A stretch of 64,000 nt of DNA from Rossellomorea vietnamensis (GCF_025398035.1 NZ_CP104558.1:1674001-1738000), one strand, 5' to 3'. Positions 53,211-61,685 are shown, numbered from the stretch's first letter. Numbers and translations are program-made. The notes: a model not told the origin generated them from the letters alone.

Positions 53211-53411
53211 TTAGATTTTGTTAACGTTAGTCGCTTGAAGTCCGCGTTGACCTTGCTCAGTTTCGAATGAAACTTTTTGACCTTCGTCTAAAGATTTAAA
53301 TCCTTCGCCTTGGATAGCTGAGAAATGTACGAATACATCTTCTCCACCTTCGATTTCGATGAAACCGAAACCTTTTTCTGCGTTAAACCATTTTACTGTA
53401 CCTTCTTGCAT
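53211..53411 (-). CDS. Cold-shock protein (CspA/CspB family), copy 2
   Basis: A 66-residue cold-shock protein differing from copy 1 at only a few positions, mainly near the C-terminus (VSFETEQG for VTFDTEQG and VNKI for VVKA). RNP1 and RNP2 are intact. The duplication includes the leader: the GTGGA/TCCAC hairpin before AGGAGG and about 100 nt upstream are conserved. Probably a recent tandem duplication interrupted by the 70-residue gene. Confidence 0.93.
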   Translation of the reverse strand: MQEGTVKWFNAEKGFGFIEIEGGEDVFVHFSAIQGEGFKSLDEGQKVSFETEQGQRGLQATNVNKI

Positions 53412-53536
53412 GTGTGTATCCTCCTGTGTGGACATTGTATCCACGATTTATTACTATTATTGCTCAATTAGATATCAAAGGCGAAAAGTTTAAATACTTT
53501 CATTCCTTACAGACCGAACAAAAATAATTCTTTCTT

Positions 53537-53565
53537 AGAATAACAGGAAATCGTAAAAATAGCAA
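53537..53565 (-). promoter_or_regulatory. Promoter of csp copy 2
   Basis: TTGCTA (53560-53565) and TATTCT (53537-53542) on the minus strand are 17 bp apart, giving a leader of about 120 nt. Confidence 0.6.
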
Positions 53566-53663
53566 ATTCTTTTTTCACTTCTAAAAAATGCTTTAGAGAA
53601 AGTCGCTCTTCATCATTTTCTTTATATATAGAAAGAAGAGGCAATTCCATTCCCCTAGCTGCA

Positions 53664-53695
53664 GAAAAAAAGCCCACTACCAAAAGGTAATGGAC
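53664..53695 (-). terminator. Terminator of the DUF3934 gene
   Basis: CCATTACC pairs with GGTAGTGG (one G-T pair) followed by T's on the minus strand. Confidence 0.75.
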
Positions 53696-53703
53696 GTGCA
53701 TTC

Positions 53704-53850
53704 TTAGTCTTCCTGCTTGTTTCCGTGTTTTACACCTTTACTCGTATAAGGCTTATTGCTCTTTTTCTTATTGGCGCCTGCCTGCCACCGGTTCCAGCCT
53801 TTTTTGCCGGTGCCCTGGCCTGTTCCGCTCTTTTTCTTAGGTTTACTCAT
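53704..53850 (-). CDS. DUF3934 family small basic protein
   Basis: A 48-residue lysine- and glycine-rich protein with the family pattern GTGQGTGKKGWNRWQAGANK and SKGVKHGNK. CGGAG precedes the ATG. DUF3934 members occur across Bacillaceae; a nucleic-acid-binding role would suit the charge but is unproven. Confidence 0.75.
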   Translation of the reverse strand: MSKPKKKSGTGQGTGKKGWNRWQAGANKKKSNKPYTSKGVKHGNKQED

Positions 53851-53935
53851 TTTTTCACTCCGTTATGATGAGGTTCGTTCTTTCAAGTTCGTCCCCATAT
53901 CATAACACGGATTAGTCGGTCAGGGTACTTCTTGT

Positions 53936-54709
53936 TTATTCCACTTCTTTTTTCTGCCCGGTATAAATGTGGATCGCATCCCTCAGGAATTCGGCCACTC
54001 CCTCTTGTTCCCCATCATAATAGGCCTTGAATCGTTCATCGTCCACGTACATCTGGGAGAGTCCTGCATGGGCTTCCTTGCTGTAGTGACCCCAATAGAA
54101 GGAAATCCACTGTCTGTGAAGATCAGCCGCTTTCTGTGCCATTTCACTTCCAGGATCACCGTCTTGAAATGCTTCTCCCAGCATTTTTTTGATTTCCTGC
54201 TCGAGTCCCGTGACCTTTTCATACTCTTCCTCTGACATGTTCATGACTTTCGCGTTGGATTCATCCACACTCTTGTCACCATATTTCCCCCTCACTTCTT
54301 TCCCATACTTTTTCTCATTCTCTTCCACCATTTTTTCTTTGAATCCATTAAATTTTTCTTTATCCGACATGGTCATTCTCCCTTCTTTTACACCTAGTGT
54401 TTTATCGACATTCGCAATCAGTTGATCAAGCTGAGCGCGTCTGTTCAGTAATATTTTCCGGTGTTCCCGTAATGCAAGTGTTGCGTCAAAGGCGGGATCA
54501 TCGAGAATATCCTTGATTTCATCCAGTCCAACACCTAATTCTTTGTAAAAGAGGATCTGCTGCAGGCGGTCGACTTCTTCCTGTCCGTAGATCCTGTAAC
54601 CTGACGAATTGATCCTGGCCGGCTTCAGAAGCTCAATTTCATCATAATAACGGATGGTCCTTGTGCTCACCCCAGCGATCTCCCCTAATTTCTTGACGGT
54701 ATATTCCAT
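53936..54709 (-). CDS. MerR family regulator with TipAS antibiotic-recognition domain
   Basis: A 257-residue regulator. N-terminal MerR winged helix (IAGVSTRTIRYYDEIELLKP), a long coiled coil (about 75-120), then a TipAS domain (about 135-250, with HRQWISFYWGHYSKEAHAGL). Relatives Mta, SkgA and TipAL activate multidrug-resistance genes on binding thiopeptides or other compounds. ATG 54709 follows AGGAGGTGA. Its promoter has the 19-bp spacer typical of MerR activation, so it is probably autoactivated. Confidence 0.88.
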   Translation of the reverse strand: MEYTVKKLGEIAGVSTRTIRYYDEIELLKPARINSSGYRIYGQEEVDRLQQILFYKELGVGLDEIKDILDDPAFDATLALREHRKILLNRRAQLDQLIANVDKTLGVKEGRMTMSDKEKFNGFKEKMVEENEKKYGKEVRGKYGDKSVDESNAKVMNMSEEEYEKVTGLEQEIKKMLGEAFQDGDPGSEMAQKAADLHRQWISFYWGHYSKEAHAGLSQMYVDDERFKAYYDGEQEGVAEFLRDAIHIYTGQKKEVE

Positions 54710-54733
54710 GATGTCACCTCCTGACATTTCTTA

Positions 54734-54764
54734 CTTTACAGGTTGACGCAGCGTGAATGTAAAG
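54734..54764 (-). promoter_or_regulatory. MerR-type promoter with a 19-bp spacer
   Basis: On the minus strand TTTACA (54758-54763) and TAAAGT lie 19 bp apart, the overlong spacer of MerR-controlled promoters. The spacer is a near-perfect dyad, TTCACGCTGCGTCAA, and the outer arms CTTTACA/TGTAAAG are also inverted. Confidence 0.75.
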
Positions 54765-54863
54765 GGATTTCTTCCAAAAAGGGCGAATGTGGATTTCCTT
54801 GAAAATAACGTGCCAGTCCGATATTCTTAGTATAATCACTTTGAGTATAAGGTTGTGTTGAAT

Positions 54864-55571
54864 ATGCGAATTAATAAATATATCAGTGAAGCTGGGAAGG
54901 CGTCGAGACGCGGTGCCGACAAGTTGATCACGGAAGGCAGGGTCACGATCAATGGACGTGTGGCGAAGATCGGTGACCAGGTGAACCCAGGTGACGATGT
55001 GTTGGTGAGCGGAGCACCTGTAAGGGTCGCCCGGAATAATGTATATATCGCTCTGAATAAGCCTGTTGGAATAACGAGTACAACAGAAAAAGGGGTCAAG
55101 GGGAATATCGTGGATCTCGTTAATCATCCCCTGCGAATATTCAATATCGGACGCCTGGACAAGGACTCCGATGGACTGATTCTCCTGACGAACGACGGGG
55201 ATATCGTCAATGAAATCCTCCGTGCGGAAAACCAGCATGAGAAAGAATACATCGTTACGGTTGACCGACCGATTTCCGAAGACTTCCTCAAGCAGATGTC
55301 AGAGGGCGTCAAGATTCTTGGAACGAAAACACTGCCATGTAAAGTGGAGCAGATTTCGAAATATGTATTTCAGATCACCCTCACCCAAGGGTTAAACCGA
55401 CAGATCCGCCGCATGTGTGAAGCCCTCGGATATGAGGTATACCGATTGCAGCGTACACGGATCATGAATATACAATTAGGAAATCTCCCTGTCGGACAGT
55501 GGCGCGATCTTTCAAAAAAGGAAAAGGCGCGATTGTTTCAGGATTTGGATTACGAACCAAAAGAATGGTAA
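54864..55571 (+). CDS. rluF: 23S rRNA pseudouridine synthase, RluF/RsuA family
   Basis: A 235-residue enzyme: N-terminal S4 RNA-binding domain (residues 1-60, [20 protein letters not shown]) and RsuA-type catalytic domain with Asp in [13 protein letters not shown]. The [20 protein letters not shown] motif is typical of RluF, which modifies U2604 of 23S rRNA. ATG 54864 gives the usual MRINKYISE start; GTG 54855 is also open. Confidence 0.88.
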   Translation: MRINKYISEAGKASRRGADKLITEGRVTINGRVAKIGDQVNPGDDVLVSGAPVRVARNNVYIALNKPVGITSTTEKGVKGNIVDLVNHPLRIFNIGRLDKDSDGLILLTNDGDIVNEILRAENQHEKEYIVTVDRPISEDFLKQMSEGVKILGTKTLPCKVEQISKYVFQITLTQGLNRQIRRMCEALGYEVYRLQRTRIMNIQLGNLPVGQWRDLSKKEKARLFQDLDYEPKEW

Positions 55572-55579
55572 TAACAGAC

Positions 55580-55627
55580 AGGACCGGTACCTTGACTGCC
55601 TAACAGTCGGGTTACAGGTCCTTTTTC
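55580..55627 (+). terminator. Terminator of rluF
   Basis: AGGACC and GGTCCT enclose a second stem GACTG/CAGTC, followed by T's. Confidence 0.75.
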
Positions 55628-55741
55628 TATCTTTTCAGGCTCCAGGAAACGAATGGATTTCCTCTTCTTATTTTCGACAATATACGCTATTATTAAATGG
55701 TTTAGAAATTCTAACTAGATTTTGTGGAGGTTTGAGAACAT

Positions 55742-56359
55742 ATGGTTTTCAAGAAAAAGGATAAATTCGCTATTCTTCTTAGTCAAATAGCTGGTAATTT
55801 GAAAGAGAGTGCGCATTATTTTGCTGATTATAAACTGAATAATGTTAGCGACCTAAAAGAATTTTCCGGTCAGATGAAGGAATATGAAACAAAAGGGGAT
55901 TCGTTTGTGCATGAAGTCATTTTGGACTTGAACAAAGTGTTCATCACACCGATTGAACGGGAAGATATCCTGGCCCTGGCTATGAGCATGGATGATGTAT
56001 TGGATGGGCTCGAGCATACATCCGCCATGTTTGAAATGTATTCCATCACTCAGGCAGATGAATATATGCTGAAGTTTGTCGAAGCGATCCGTCAATGTTC
56101 CGATGAGATTGAATCGGCTGTCGAACTGCTATCCACAAAGAAATGGATCCAGATCAGAGAGCATGCCATCAAGATCAAAGATTTAGAATCAAAATGTGAT
56201 GGGATTCTCCGCCAATCCATCAAGCATCTCTTCCATACAGAAAAAGATCCCATTCGTATCATTCAATACAAGGAGATCTATGAAGAGCTTGAGGAAATCG
56301 CAGACTATTGTCAAAATGTGGCCAACACGTTTGAAACCATTATTATGAAGAATGCTTAA
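55742..56359 (+). CDS. DUF47/PhoU-like accessory protein of Pit
   Basis: A 205-residue helical protein of the DUF47 (PhoU-like) family, with EYETKGDSFVHEVILDLNKV and ITPIEREDILALAMSMDDVL. It precedes a Pit phosphate carrier by 14 nt, the usual operon, and probably adjusts carrier activity to cellular phosphate. GTGGAGG precedes the ATG. Confidence 0.9.
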   Translation: MVFKKKDKFAILLSQIAGNLKESAHYFADYKLNNVSDLKEFSGQMKEYETKGDSFVHEVILDLNKVFITPIEREDILALAMSMDDVLDGLEHTSAMFEMYSITQADEYMLKFVEAIRQCSDEIESAVELLSTKKWIQIREHAIKIKDLESKCDGILRQSIKHLFHTEKDPIRIIQYKEIYEELEEIADYCQNVANTFETIIMKNA

Positions 56360-56373
56360 GGAGTCTTGCAGGA

Positions 56374-57372
56374 ATGGATACAATCTTAATTTTAACCATA
56401 CTTATCGTTGTGGGGGCCCTTGCATTTGATTTCATCAACGGGTTCCACGATACGGCCAATGCCATCGCGACAGCTGTATCGACAAAGGCACTAAAGCCCA
56501 GGCATGCCATCATCCTGGCAGCCGTCATGAATTTCGCGGGAGCTCTCGCATTTACAGGAGTCGCCAAAACGATCACCAAGGACATCGTCGACCCCTTTTC
56601 CTTGGAGAATGGGACGATTGTCATCCTGGCAGCGCTCCTTGCCGCGATTACGTGGAATTTAGTGACGTGGTATTACGGGATACCGAGCAGTTCCTCCCAT
56701 GCATTGATCGGGGCGATCGCAGGGGCTGCCATTGCGGCGGCTGGTGTCTCAGCGTTGAATTACAAAGGGTTCATTAAAATCATCCAGGCGTTGATTTTTT
56801 CACCCCTATTGGCTTTTGTCATCGGGTTCATCATCTATAGCATATTCAAGGTCGTTTTCAAAAATCGAAATTTGGCGAAAACGAACCGAAATTTCCGTTC
56901 GATTCAGATTGCAACAGCGGCACTTCAATCGTTCACCCATGGTACGAACGATGCGCAAAAAGCGATGGGAATCATCACCATGGCCTTGATCGTGAACAAT
57001 TATCAAACCTCCGATGATATCCAGACGTGGGTTCAGGTTTCCTGTGCCACGGCCATGGGTCTCGGGACCTCGATCGGCGGATGGAAGATCATCAAAACCG
57101 TTGGCGGAAAGATCATGAAGATCCGACCGGTGAATGGTGTGGCAGCTGACTTGACGGGAGCAGCCGTCATTTTCGGGGCTACGGCGATTCACTTACCCGT
57201 CAGTACGACACACGTCATCTCTTCTTCCATTCTTGGAGTGGGTTCCGCTCACAGACTGAAGGGTGTGAAGTGGGGAACGGCTCAAAGAATGTTGATCACA
57301 TGGGTCATCACATTGCCCATTTCGGCAAGTCTTGCCGCCATCTTCTTTTATATCCTGAATCTATTTTTCTAA
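56374..57372 (+). CDS. pit: Low-affinity inorganic phosphate transporter (Pit)
   Basis: A 332-residue PiT-family carrier with about ten helices and two inverted signature repeats, GFHDTANAIATAVSTKALKP and FTHGTNDAQKAMGIITMAL. It imports phosphate as a metal-phosphate complex with H+ (or Na+). It is the second gene of a two-gene operon with the DUF47 protein and is followed by a strong terminator. Confidence 0.92.
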   Translation: MDTILILTILIVVGALAFDFINGFHDTANAIATAVSTKALKPRHAIILAAVMNFAGALAFTGVAKTITKDIVDPFSLENGTIVILAALLAAITWNLVTWYYGIPSSSSHALIGAIAGAAIAAAGVSALNYKGFIKIIQALIFSPLLAFVIGFIIYSIFKVVFKNRNLAKTNRNFRSIQIATAALQSFTHGTNDAQKAMGIITMALIVNNYQTSDDIQTWVQVSCATAMGLGTSIGGWKIIKTVGGKIMKIRPVNGVAADLTGAAVIFGATAIHLPVSTTHVISSSILGVGSAHRLKGVKWGTAQRMLITWVITLPISASLAAIFFYILNLFF

Positions 57373-57373
57373 T

Positions 57374-57421
57374 AAAAAGGAAGTCAGAAGGGAGCATCCT
57401 CCCCCTTTGACTTCCTTTTAT
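57374..57421. terminator. Bidirectional terminator between pit and the DUF2500 gene
   Basis: AAAAGGAAGTCA pairs with TGACTTCCTTTT, with an inner GGG/CCC stem. Confidence 0.87.
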
Positions 57422-57795
57422 TGTTGCGCTTTAAGATGACTACGCTCGAAACCGAGGTAACGCGTGCCCTGGAAGGTCAGATCCCCTTCGTCCCCTTCTA
57501 CAAGCATTCCATAATTCTTATCATTCACTTTTAATTCGATCCTGTCTCCGCTTTCCACTTCGAAGGTGATGTAATAATGGCTATAAGCCCTGCTTTCTCC
57601 TCCGCCTTTCACAGCCGTCCGTTTCCCCAGCACCTTAGCCCCTACATTCAAGACAGGCGATTGATTATTTTGACTCCACTGTGATACTCCTTTTACGGCA
57701 GAAAACAAAATGAACGAAATCACGATCACAAAGATGATCCCAATGAAGATCGGGACCACTTGAAACATAAAGTCTCCTCCACCATTCATACTCAT
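57418..57795 (-). CDS. DUF2500 family membrane-anchored protein
   Basis: A 125-residue protein: one N-terminal helix (residues about 10-33) and a beta-rich domain with VLGKRTAVKGGG, YYITFEVESGDRIELKV and GDLTFQGTRYLGFER, which is the DUF2500 pattern. Function unknown; the domain probably sits on one face of the membrane. AGGAGGGGG precedes the ATG. Confidence 0.85.
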   Translation of the reverse strand: MSMNGGGDFMFQVVPIFIGIIFVIVISFILFSAVKGVSQWSQNNQSPVLNVGAKVLGKRTAVKGGGESRAYSHYYITFEVESGDRIELKVNDKNYGMLVEGDEGDLTFQGTRYLGFERSHLKAQQ

Positions 57796-57869
57796 TTCCC
57801 CCTCCTGCTCTTTTTCTACATTTTAACATTTTATTACGTATATGAGTGGGGGATTCTGATGATGACAAA

Positions 57870-57911
57870 TAAAAAAAGTCAGCCCCCACTGTGATGGTGT
57901 GAGGTGCTGAC
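57870..57911 (-). terminator. Terminator of the truncated desR-like gene
   Basis: GTCAGC and GCTGAC with inner CAC/GTG pairs are followed by seven T's on the minus strand. Confidence 0.82.
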
Positions 57912-57918
57912 GAATCAT

Positions 57919-58392
57919 TCACCCTGTCGGATGCTTCATCTTGTCCATGATCATCGTGAAATAGTTCTTCTTCACCGGTCCCGGTGCATGGGGGATTTCG
58001 TATAATGCAGGTTCCTTCTTCTCCACAAGTTTGGAAGAAAAGACTTGCTTCCCCATCATCATACGGCGAATGGAAGAGGTCAATTCTTCACTCGGACTAT
58101 CCTTTAATAAGTAACCTTTTGCACCGGTTGCCTGTACCCTTTCCAGGTATCCCTCTTTAGGGAAGGTTGCGAGTACCAGCAGTCGACATTCCGGCACGTC
58201 AAGAGGTCCGTCCCTCAAGAGATGTTCAATGTCGAGGATAAGGATGTCTGGTTGCATGTCGTGGATGAGTTCCAGTGCATGCTCCCTGTCCCTCGCCTTT
58301 CCCACTATTTCCATGTCTTCTTCAAGGCTGAGCAGTGCGCCGATTGTTCCTAACACCCATTCTTCATCCTCTGCTATCACGATGCGAATCAT
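57919..58392 (-). pseudogene. DesR-like response regulator remnant lacking most of its DNA-binding domain
   Basis: A 157-residue frame. The receiver keeps Glu8-Asp9, phosphoacceptor Asp54, Thr76 and Lys98, and has the DesR-typical GYLLKDSPSEEL. Two defects are visible. After DIE (54-56) the segment up to strand 4 is about five residues shorter than in DesR and is built from the dispersed repeat arm (RDGPLD, 60-65). After residue 125 the LuxR helix-turn-helix is missing except a remnant, NYFTMIMDKMKHP, resembling the DesR recognition helix. It lies downstream of the desaturase gene, with no DesK kinase. It may be translated but is unlikely to bind DNA. Confidence 0.7.
58203..58217 (-). repeat. 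Solo arm of the GGGACGGACC repeat inside the desR-like gene
   Basis: TGAGGGACGGACCTC is a perfect 15-nt match to the intergenic element, read in frame as part of LRDGPL. It is the only copy I found after 38.5 kb. Confidence 0.75.
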
Positions 58393-58419
58393 ATATGTCC
58401 TCTCCTTTTGAACCGTATC

Positions 58420-58460
58420 AAGTAAAGACTCCCCTTATATGAATATCATAAGGAGAGTCG
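58420..58460 (-). terminator. Terminator-like hairpin between des and the desR-like gene
   Basis: GACTCTCCTTA pairs with TAAGGGGAGTC (one mismatch), followed by TTTACTT on the minus strand. It lies just past the desaturase stop, so read-through to the regulator may be low. Confidence 0.65.
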
Positions 58461-58467
58461 GCTGCGT

Positions 58468-59499
58468 TTATAATTCAGGTTTGGCTTCTGTGGAAATGCG
58501 CGCGCTTGATTTCGCTGAGGATTTGATGCCCCTAAAGCTTACAAACGTCTTATTTTCTTCGTCCCATAACTTGAAGCGAAGGGATTTCAAGCTCGTTAAG
58601 AGTGAAATCGTCGGTACATTCTGTAGTGGCTCCGTATTTTCATGAGCTTGCTCCAGCTTGTAATTCGGTACCCTTGGACTGAGGTGGTGGACATGGTGAT
58701 AGCCGATATTTCCAGTCAGGAACTGCATGACCTTCGGAAGCTTATAGAATGAGCTTCCCTCCACGGCTGCCAGCACATATTGCCATTCTTTGTCTTCTTC
58801 AAAATAGGAATCTTCAAACGTATGCTGTACATAGAATAACCAGATTCCGATCGAACCTGAAACCATGAAGATCGAACCTTGCACAAGAAGAAATTCCTGC
58901 CATCCAAGCGTGACAGAAAGCAGTGCAATGAGAGCCACGATGATGACATTCACTAAATACGTGTTATTGCGCTCTTTCTTACGAGCGTTCTTACGGTTGA
59001 AACGATTTTTCAATAGGAATACATAAATCGGTCCCAGAACGAACATAACGAACGGATTGCGGTAGAAACGATACGCTAAACGTGTTTTCAAAGGTGCTGC
59101 TATATATTCGTCGATTGTAAGGGTCCAAATGTCACCGGTTCCCCGTTTATCCAGATTCCCACTTGTCGCATGATGGACGGCATGATCATGTCCCCACTGA
59201 TCGAACGGGAACAGTGTCAGTACACCCATGGCCGTTCCGACTGCCCGGTTGGCTTTACGACTTTTAAAGAAAGAGAAATGGGTGCAATCATGAAAGATAA
59301 TGAAAATCCTCGTCAAGAATCCTGCGGCGATCACGATTGGAACGAGGGCGAGCCAGTATGATATCGACAGACTTTGATAAGCAAGGAACCATAATAGAAA
59401 GAATGGTCCAAGCGTATTGATCATCTGCCATACACTTTCTTTCGTTGTTGACTTCTCATAAGGGGCAACTTCTTTTTTTAACGTTTTTATATTTGTCAT
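58468..59499 (-). CDS. des: Membrane fatty acid desaturase (Des-like)
   Basis: A 343-residue acyl-lipid desaturase with four or more helices and the three histidine boxes HDCTHFSFF, HAVHH and YHHVHHLSP that hold the diiron centre. It introduces a double bond into membrane phospholipid chains to keep fluidity after cold shift. In B. subtilis it is controlled by DesK-DesR; here DesR-type operators lie upstream and a decayed DesR downstream. Confidence 0.9.
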   Translation of the reverse strand: MTNIKTLKKEVAPYEKSTTKESVWQMINTLGPFFLLWFLAYQSLSISYWLALVPIVIAAGFLTRIFIIFHDCTHFSFFKSRKANRAVGTAMGVLTLFPFDQWGHDHAVHHATSGNLDKRGTGDIWTLTIDEYIAAPLKTRLAYRFYRNPFVMFVLGPIYVFLLKNRFNRKNARKKERNNTYLVNVIIVALIALLSVTLGWQEFLLVQGSIFMVSGSIGIWLFYVQHTFEDSYFEEDKEWQYVLAAVEGSSFYKLPKVMQFLTGNIGYHHVHHLSPRVPNYKLEQAHENTEPLQNVPTISLLTSLKSLRFKLWDEENKTFVSFRGIKSSAKSSARISTEAKPEL

Positions 59500-59532
59500 G
59501 TCATTATTCCCTTCGTTTAAGGCGTTGGATTC

Positions 59533-59616
59533 ATTATAGGATAGAGGGGGGCATCGTGTTAGTAGTAGGTGTCATATGCTGGGCATGACAAATGTCATAA
59601 GGGAGAAAATGTCATG
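59533..59616 (-). promoter_or_regulatory. Activator-dependent promoter of des with DesR-like sites
   Basis: On the minus strand a -10 box TATAAT (59533-59538) has no acceptable -35 box. Upstream lie ATGACA-AA-TGTCAT (59585-59598), a GTCAT half-site (59571-59575) and TGTCATG near 59610-59616. Spaced dyads of this kind at such distance fit DesR activation. Confidence 0.6.
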
Positions 59617-59737
59617 CGTTTACATTACCTGAAACCCTTGATAATACTGACTTCCTCTCACTCATCGTAACGTTCAATTTACCTTTATTATTTTTGAGAA
59701 AAAGAAATATATTCTTGTTTTGGTGAAAAAGTGTCAT

Positions 59738-59768
59738 AAAAAAAGAGCGTGGTCTTCCACACTCTTTA
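59738..59768 (-). terminator. Terminator of the methyltransferase gene
   Basis: AAGAGTGTGG pairs with CCACGCTCTT (one mismatch) followed by T's on the minus strand; it includes the stop codon. Confidence 0.82.
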
Positions 59769-60740
59769 CGCGCATACTAGTATCTGTCTGACAAATCTTC
59801 CTTTACTTACTTCACAACGGTCGACAATATCGAAGCCCGCTTTTTCAACATTTCTATCCACATCTTCCAACGTCACGACCACGACCTTTTCAGCGAATCG
59901 CCTCGCACTCTTGAGCATTTCAAGTTGTTCATCATCCGTTATGACGGAGCAGAGATTATAAGGTAGATCAATGACAGCGACATCGTAGCTGCCGGTTACA
60001 TCATTGATATCTCTTAATGACACTTCCCCTTCCAATCCAAAATGAGCGATATTCTCCCTTACTCCGTCAAGGATCAACGGATTGCGGTCACTGCCTACAA
60101 TATCGATACCCATGGACAGGGCTTCTACCAGGACTGTCCCGATTCCACAGCATGGATCGATCATCTTGATGCCTTCGGTTTCCGGCGCCGCAATGTTCAC
60201 GACGGCTCTTGCCACACGGGTACTCAGTGCAGTGGAATAGCTGTGAGGCTTTTTTACATGATGAAGCCATATCGCTTCATTTTTCATATAAGCCCCAAAC
60301 ACCCAGCGTTCACCGGTGTTGATGACACCGTACCAAATATGGGGATCGACAAGTTCTGCTTCGCCTTTCAGATGCATGCCGATTTCCTTCTCGATTTTCC
60401 GCAGTTTCTTAAAGCCGACTCTGTCTCCATCAGGATTTTGTACAAACACGACCTTAAATCCATCCACTGCGTCTAATCGCTCTATGTGATGAAGTAATTC
60501 TTCCCATTTAGCACCTTCGCATATGATCTCCAGTCTCTCCCGGATGAAAGGGCTTCTGCTTGGATCGACCTTCACTGTACTTTCAAGAATACTAGATTCA
60601 GAAGCCTCTCCGAACAGGCTGCGTCTTTCCAACGCACATAAGGACTCCTCGTTCGGCTCCCATGAAAACGTATATAAATAGTGTTTCGTTTCTATTGTAA
60701 TCAACTCCGTGTGAGGTTTTGCATTTCTCCATTGTATCAC
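59766..60740 (-). CDS. SAM-dependent RNA methyltransferase, TRM11/TrmG10-like
   Basis: A 324-residue enzyme. The N-terminal half resembles a THUMP-type RNA-binding region by length and layout. The catalytic half has MIDPCCGIGTVLVEAL (SAM motif I), IVGSDRNPLILDGV and DLPYN in the position of the NPPY motif that binds the exocyclic amino group. The arrangement matches tRNA N2-guanine methyltransferases of the TRM11/G10 group; the RNA target is not certain. Confidence 0.8.
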   Translation of the reverse strand: MIQWRNAKPHTELITIETKHYLYTFSWEPNEESLCALERRSLFGEASESSILESTVKVDPSRSPFIRERLEIICEGAKWEELLHHIERLDAVDGFKVVFVQNPDGDRVGFKKLRKIEKEIGMHLKGEAELVDPHIWYGVINTGERWVFGAYMKNEAIWLHHVKKPHSYSTALSTRVARAVVNIAAPETEGIKMIDPCCGIGTVLVEALSMGIDIVGSDRNPLILDGVRENIAHFGLEGEVSLRDINDVTGSYDVAVIDLPYNLCSVITDDEQLEMLKSARRFAEKVVVVTLEDVDRNVEKAGFDIVDRCEVSKGRFVRQILVCA

Positions 60741-60781
60741 AAAAAAGGAAGGGACCCCTTCACAGGGTCTCCTCCCTCCTT
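60739..60781 (-). terminator. Terminator of the SDR gene
   Basis: GGAGGAGACCC and GGGTCCCTTCC-type arms pair with a short loop, followed by six T's on the minus strand. Confidence 0.78.
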
Positions 60782-60791
60782 ATTGACGGAA

Positions 60792-61577
60792 TCAGATTTC
60801 CATTTCCCAGCGCTCTGCTTGTGTCTGTTTCAACTGTTTTTCCGTTTCTTCCGGATAAACAGTACGGAATTTATGGTTTTCAGCAGGGATGATTTCAATC
60901 ATCTTTTGAATCATATCTTCAGGATCGAACTGATCTTCCAGCCCTTTCTGCTGTTCCAGAATATCTTCTTTGCGGGTGAAGTTCTTCTCGTCATCGAACC
61001 ATTTCCAAATTTCTTCCCCGCTCCGCTTATTGAATCCGGTTTCGAAGGCCCCTGGATTGATGGTGGCAACTTTCACTCCAAATTCTTCAAGCTCGGACTT
61101 CAAGGTTTGGGCAATCCCTTCAATCGCGTGTTTGGTTGCCGTATACGGACCAACATAAGGCGTTGCTGAGATACCGGCCATCGAACTCAAGAACACAATT
61201 TTCCCGCTTCCTTTCTTCACGAGCTTTTGGGCCGCCAGCTGAACCGTTTCCAGGGTGGCGAACACATTCACTTCAAACAGTGCACGAAACCGGTCCATCG
61301 GCACTTCCCCGAGTGGTCCTCCCTCATTGATGGCCGCATTGGCTACAAAGACATCGAACTCATACTTCGATATTTGCTCGCGGTCCCTTGCGTTCGTTAT
61401 ATCAAGCTTAAATACTTCCATATTCAATCCTTGTTCATCCGCTTCTCTCATCAGGTCGGTCTTTTGCGAGGTTAGCTCTGTCGTCGCAATGACACGGTGG
61501 CCCTTCTTCGCAAGACCAAGAGACGCTCCCTTGGCGAGACCGCTTCCCGCGCCAGTAATAAAAATTGTTTTACCCAT
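60792..61577 (-). CDS. SDR family oxidoreductase
   Basis: A 261-residue short-chain dehydrogenase: TGAGSGLAKGASLGL cofactor loop, ANAAINEGG in place of NNAG, catalytic FLSSMAGI and YTATK. The loop carries LAKG instead of the usual GIG, an unusual variant. Substrate not predictable. Single gene with AAGGAGG before the ATG. Confidence 0.85.
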   Translation of the reverse strand: MGKTIFITGAGSGLAKGASLGLAKKGHRVIATTELTSQKTDLMREADEQGLNMEVFKLDITNARDREQISKYEFDVFVANAAINEGGPLGEVPMDRFRALFEVNVFATLETVQLAAQKLVKKGSGKIVFLSSMAGISATPYVGPYTATKHAIEGIAQTLKSELEEFGVKVATINPGAFETGFNKRSGEEIWKWFDDEKNFTRKEDILEQQKGLEDQFDPEDMIQKMIEIIPAENHKFRTVYPEETEKQLKQTQAERWEMEI

Positions 61578-61648
61578 TCAGTTTCCTCCTTGGCAATCTA
61601 GTATGGTATGTTCTTCCCTTTAACAGAATCAGTAAAACTTTTCAATAT

Positions 61649-61677
61649 AAAAGGGACCGACTACGGGTCGGTCCCTT
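61649..61677 (-). terminator. Terminator of the lipoprotein nucleosidase gene
   Basis: AAGGGACCGAC pairs with GTCGGTCCCTT, followed by T's on the minus strand. Confidence 0.85.
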
Positions 61678-61685
61678 ATGATGAA

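Noticed and set aside
54714..55238. 174-codon minus-strand frame opposite rluF
   Set aside because: Antisense shadow; rluF is conserved and the frame covers the MerR promoter.
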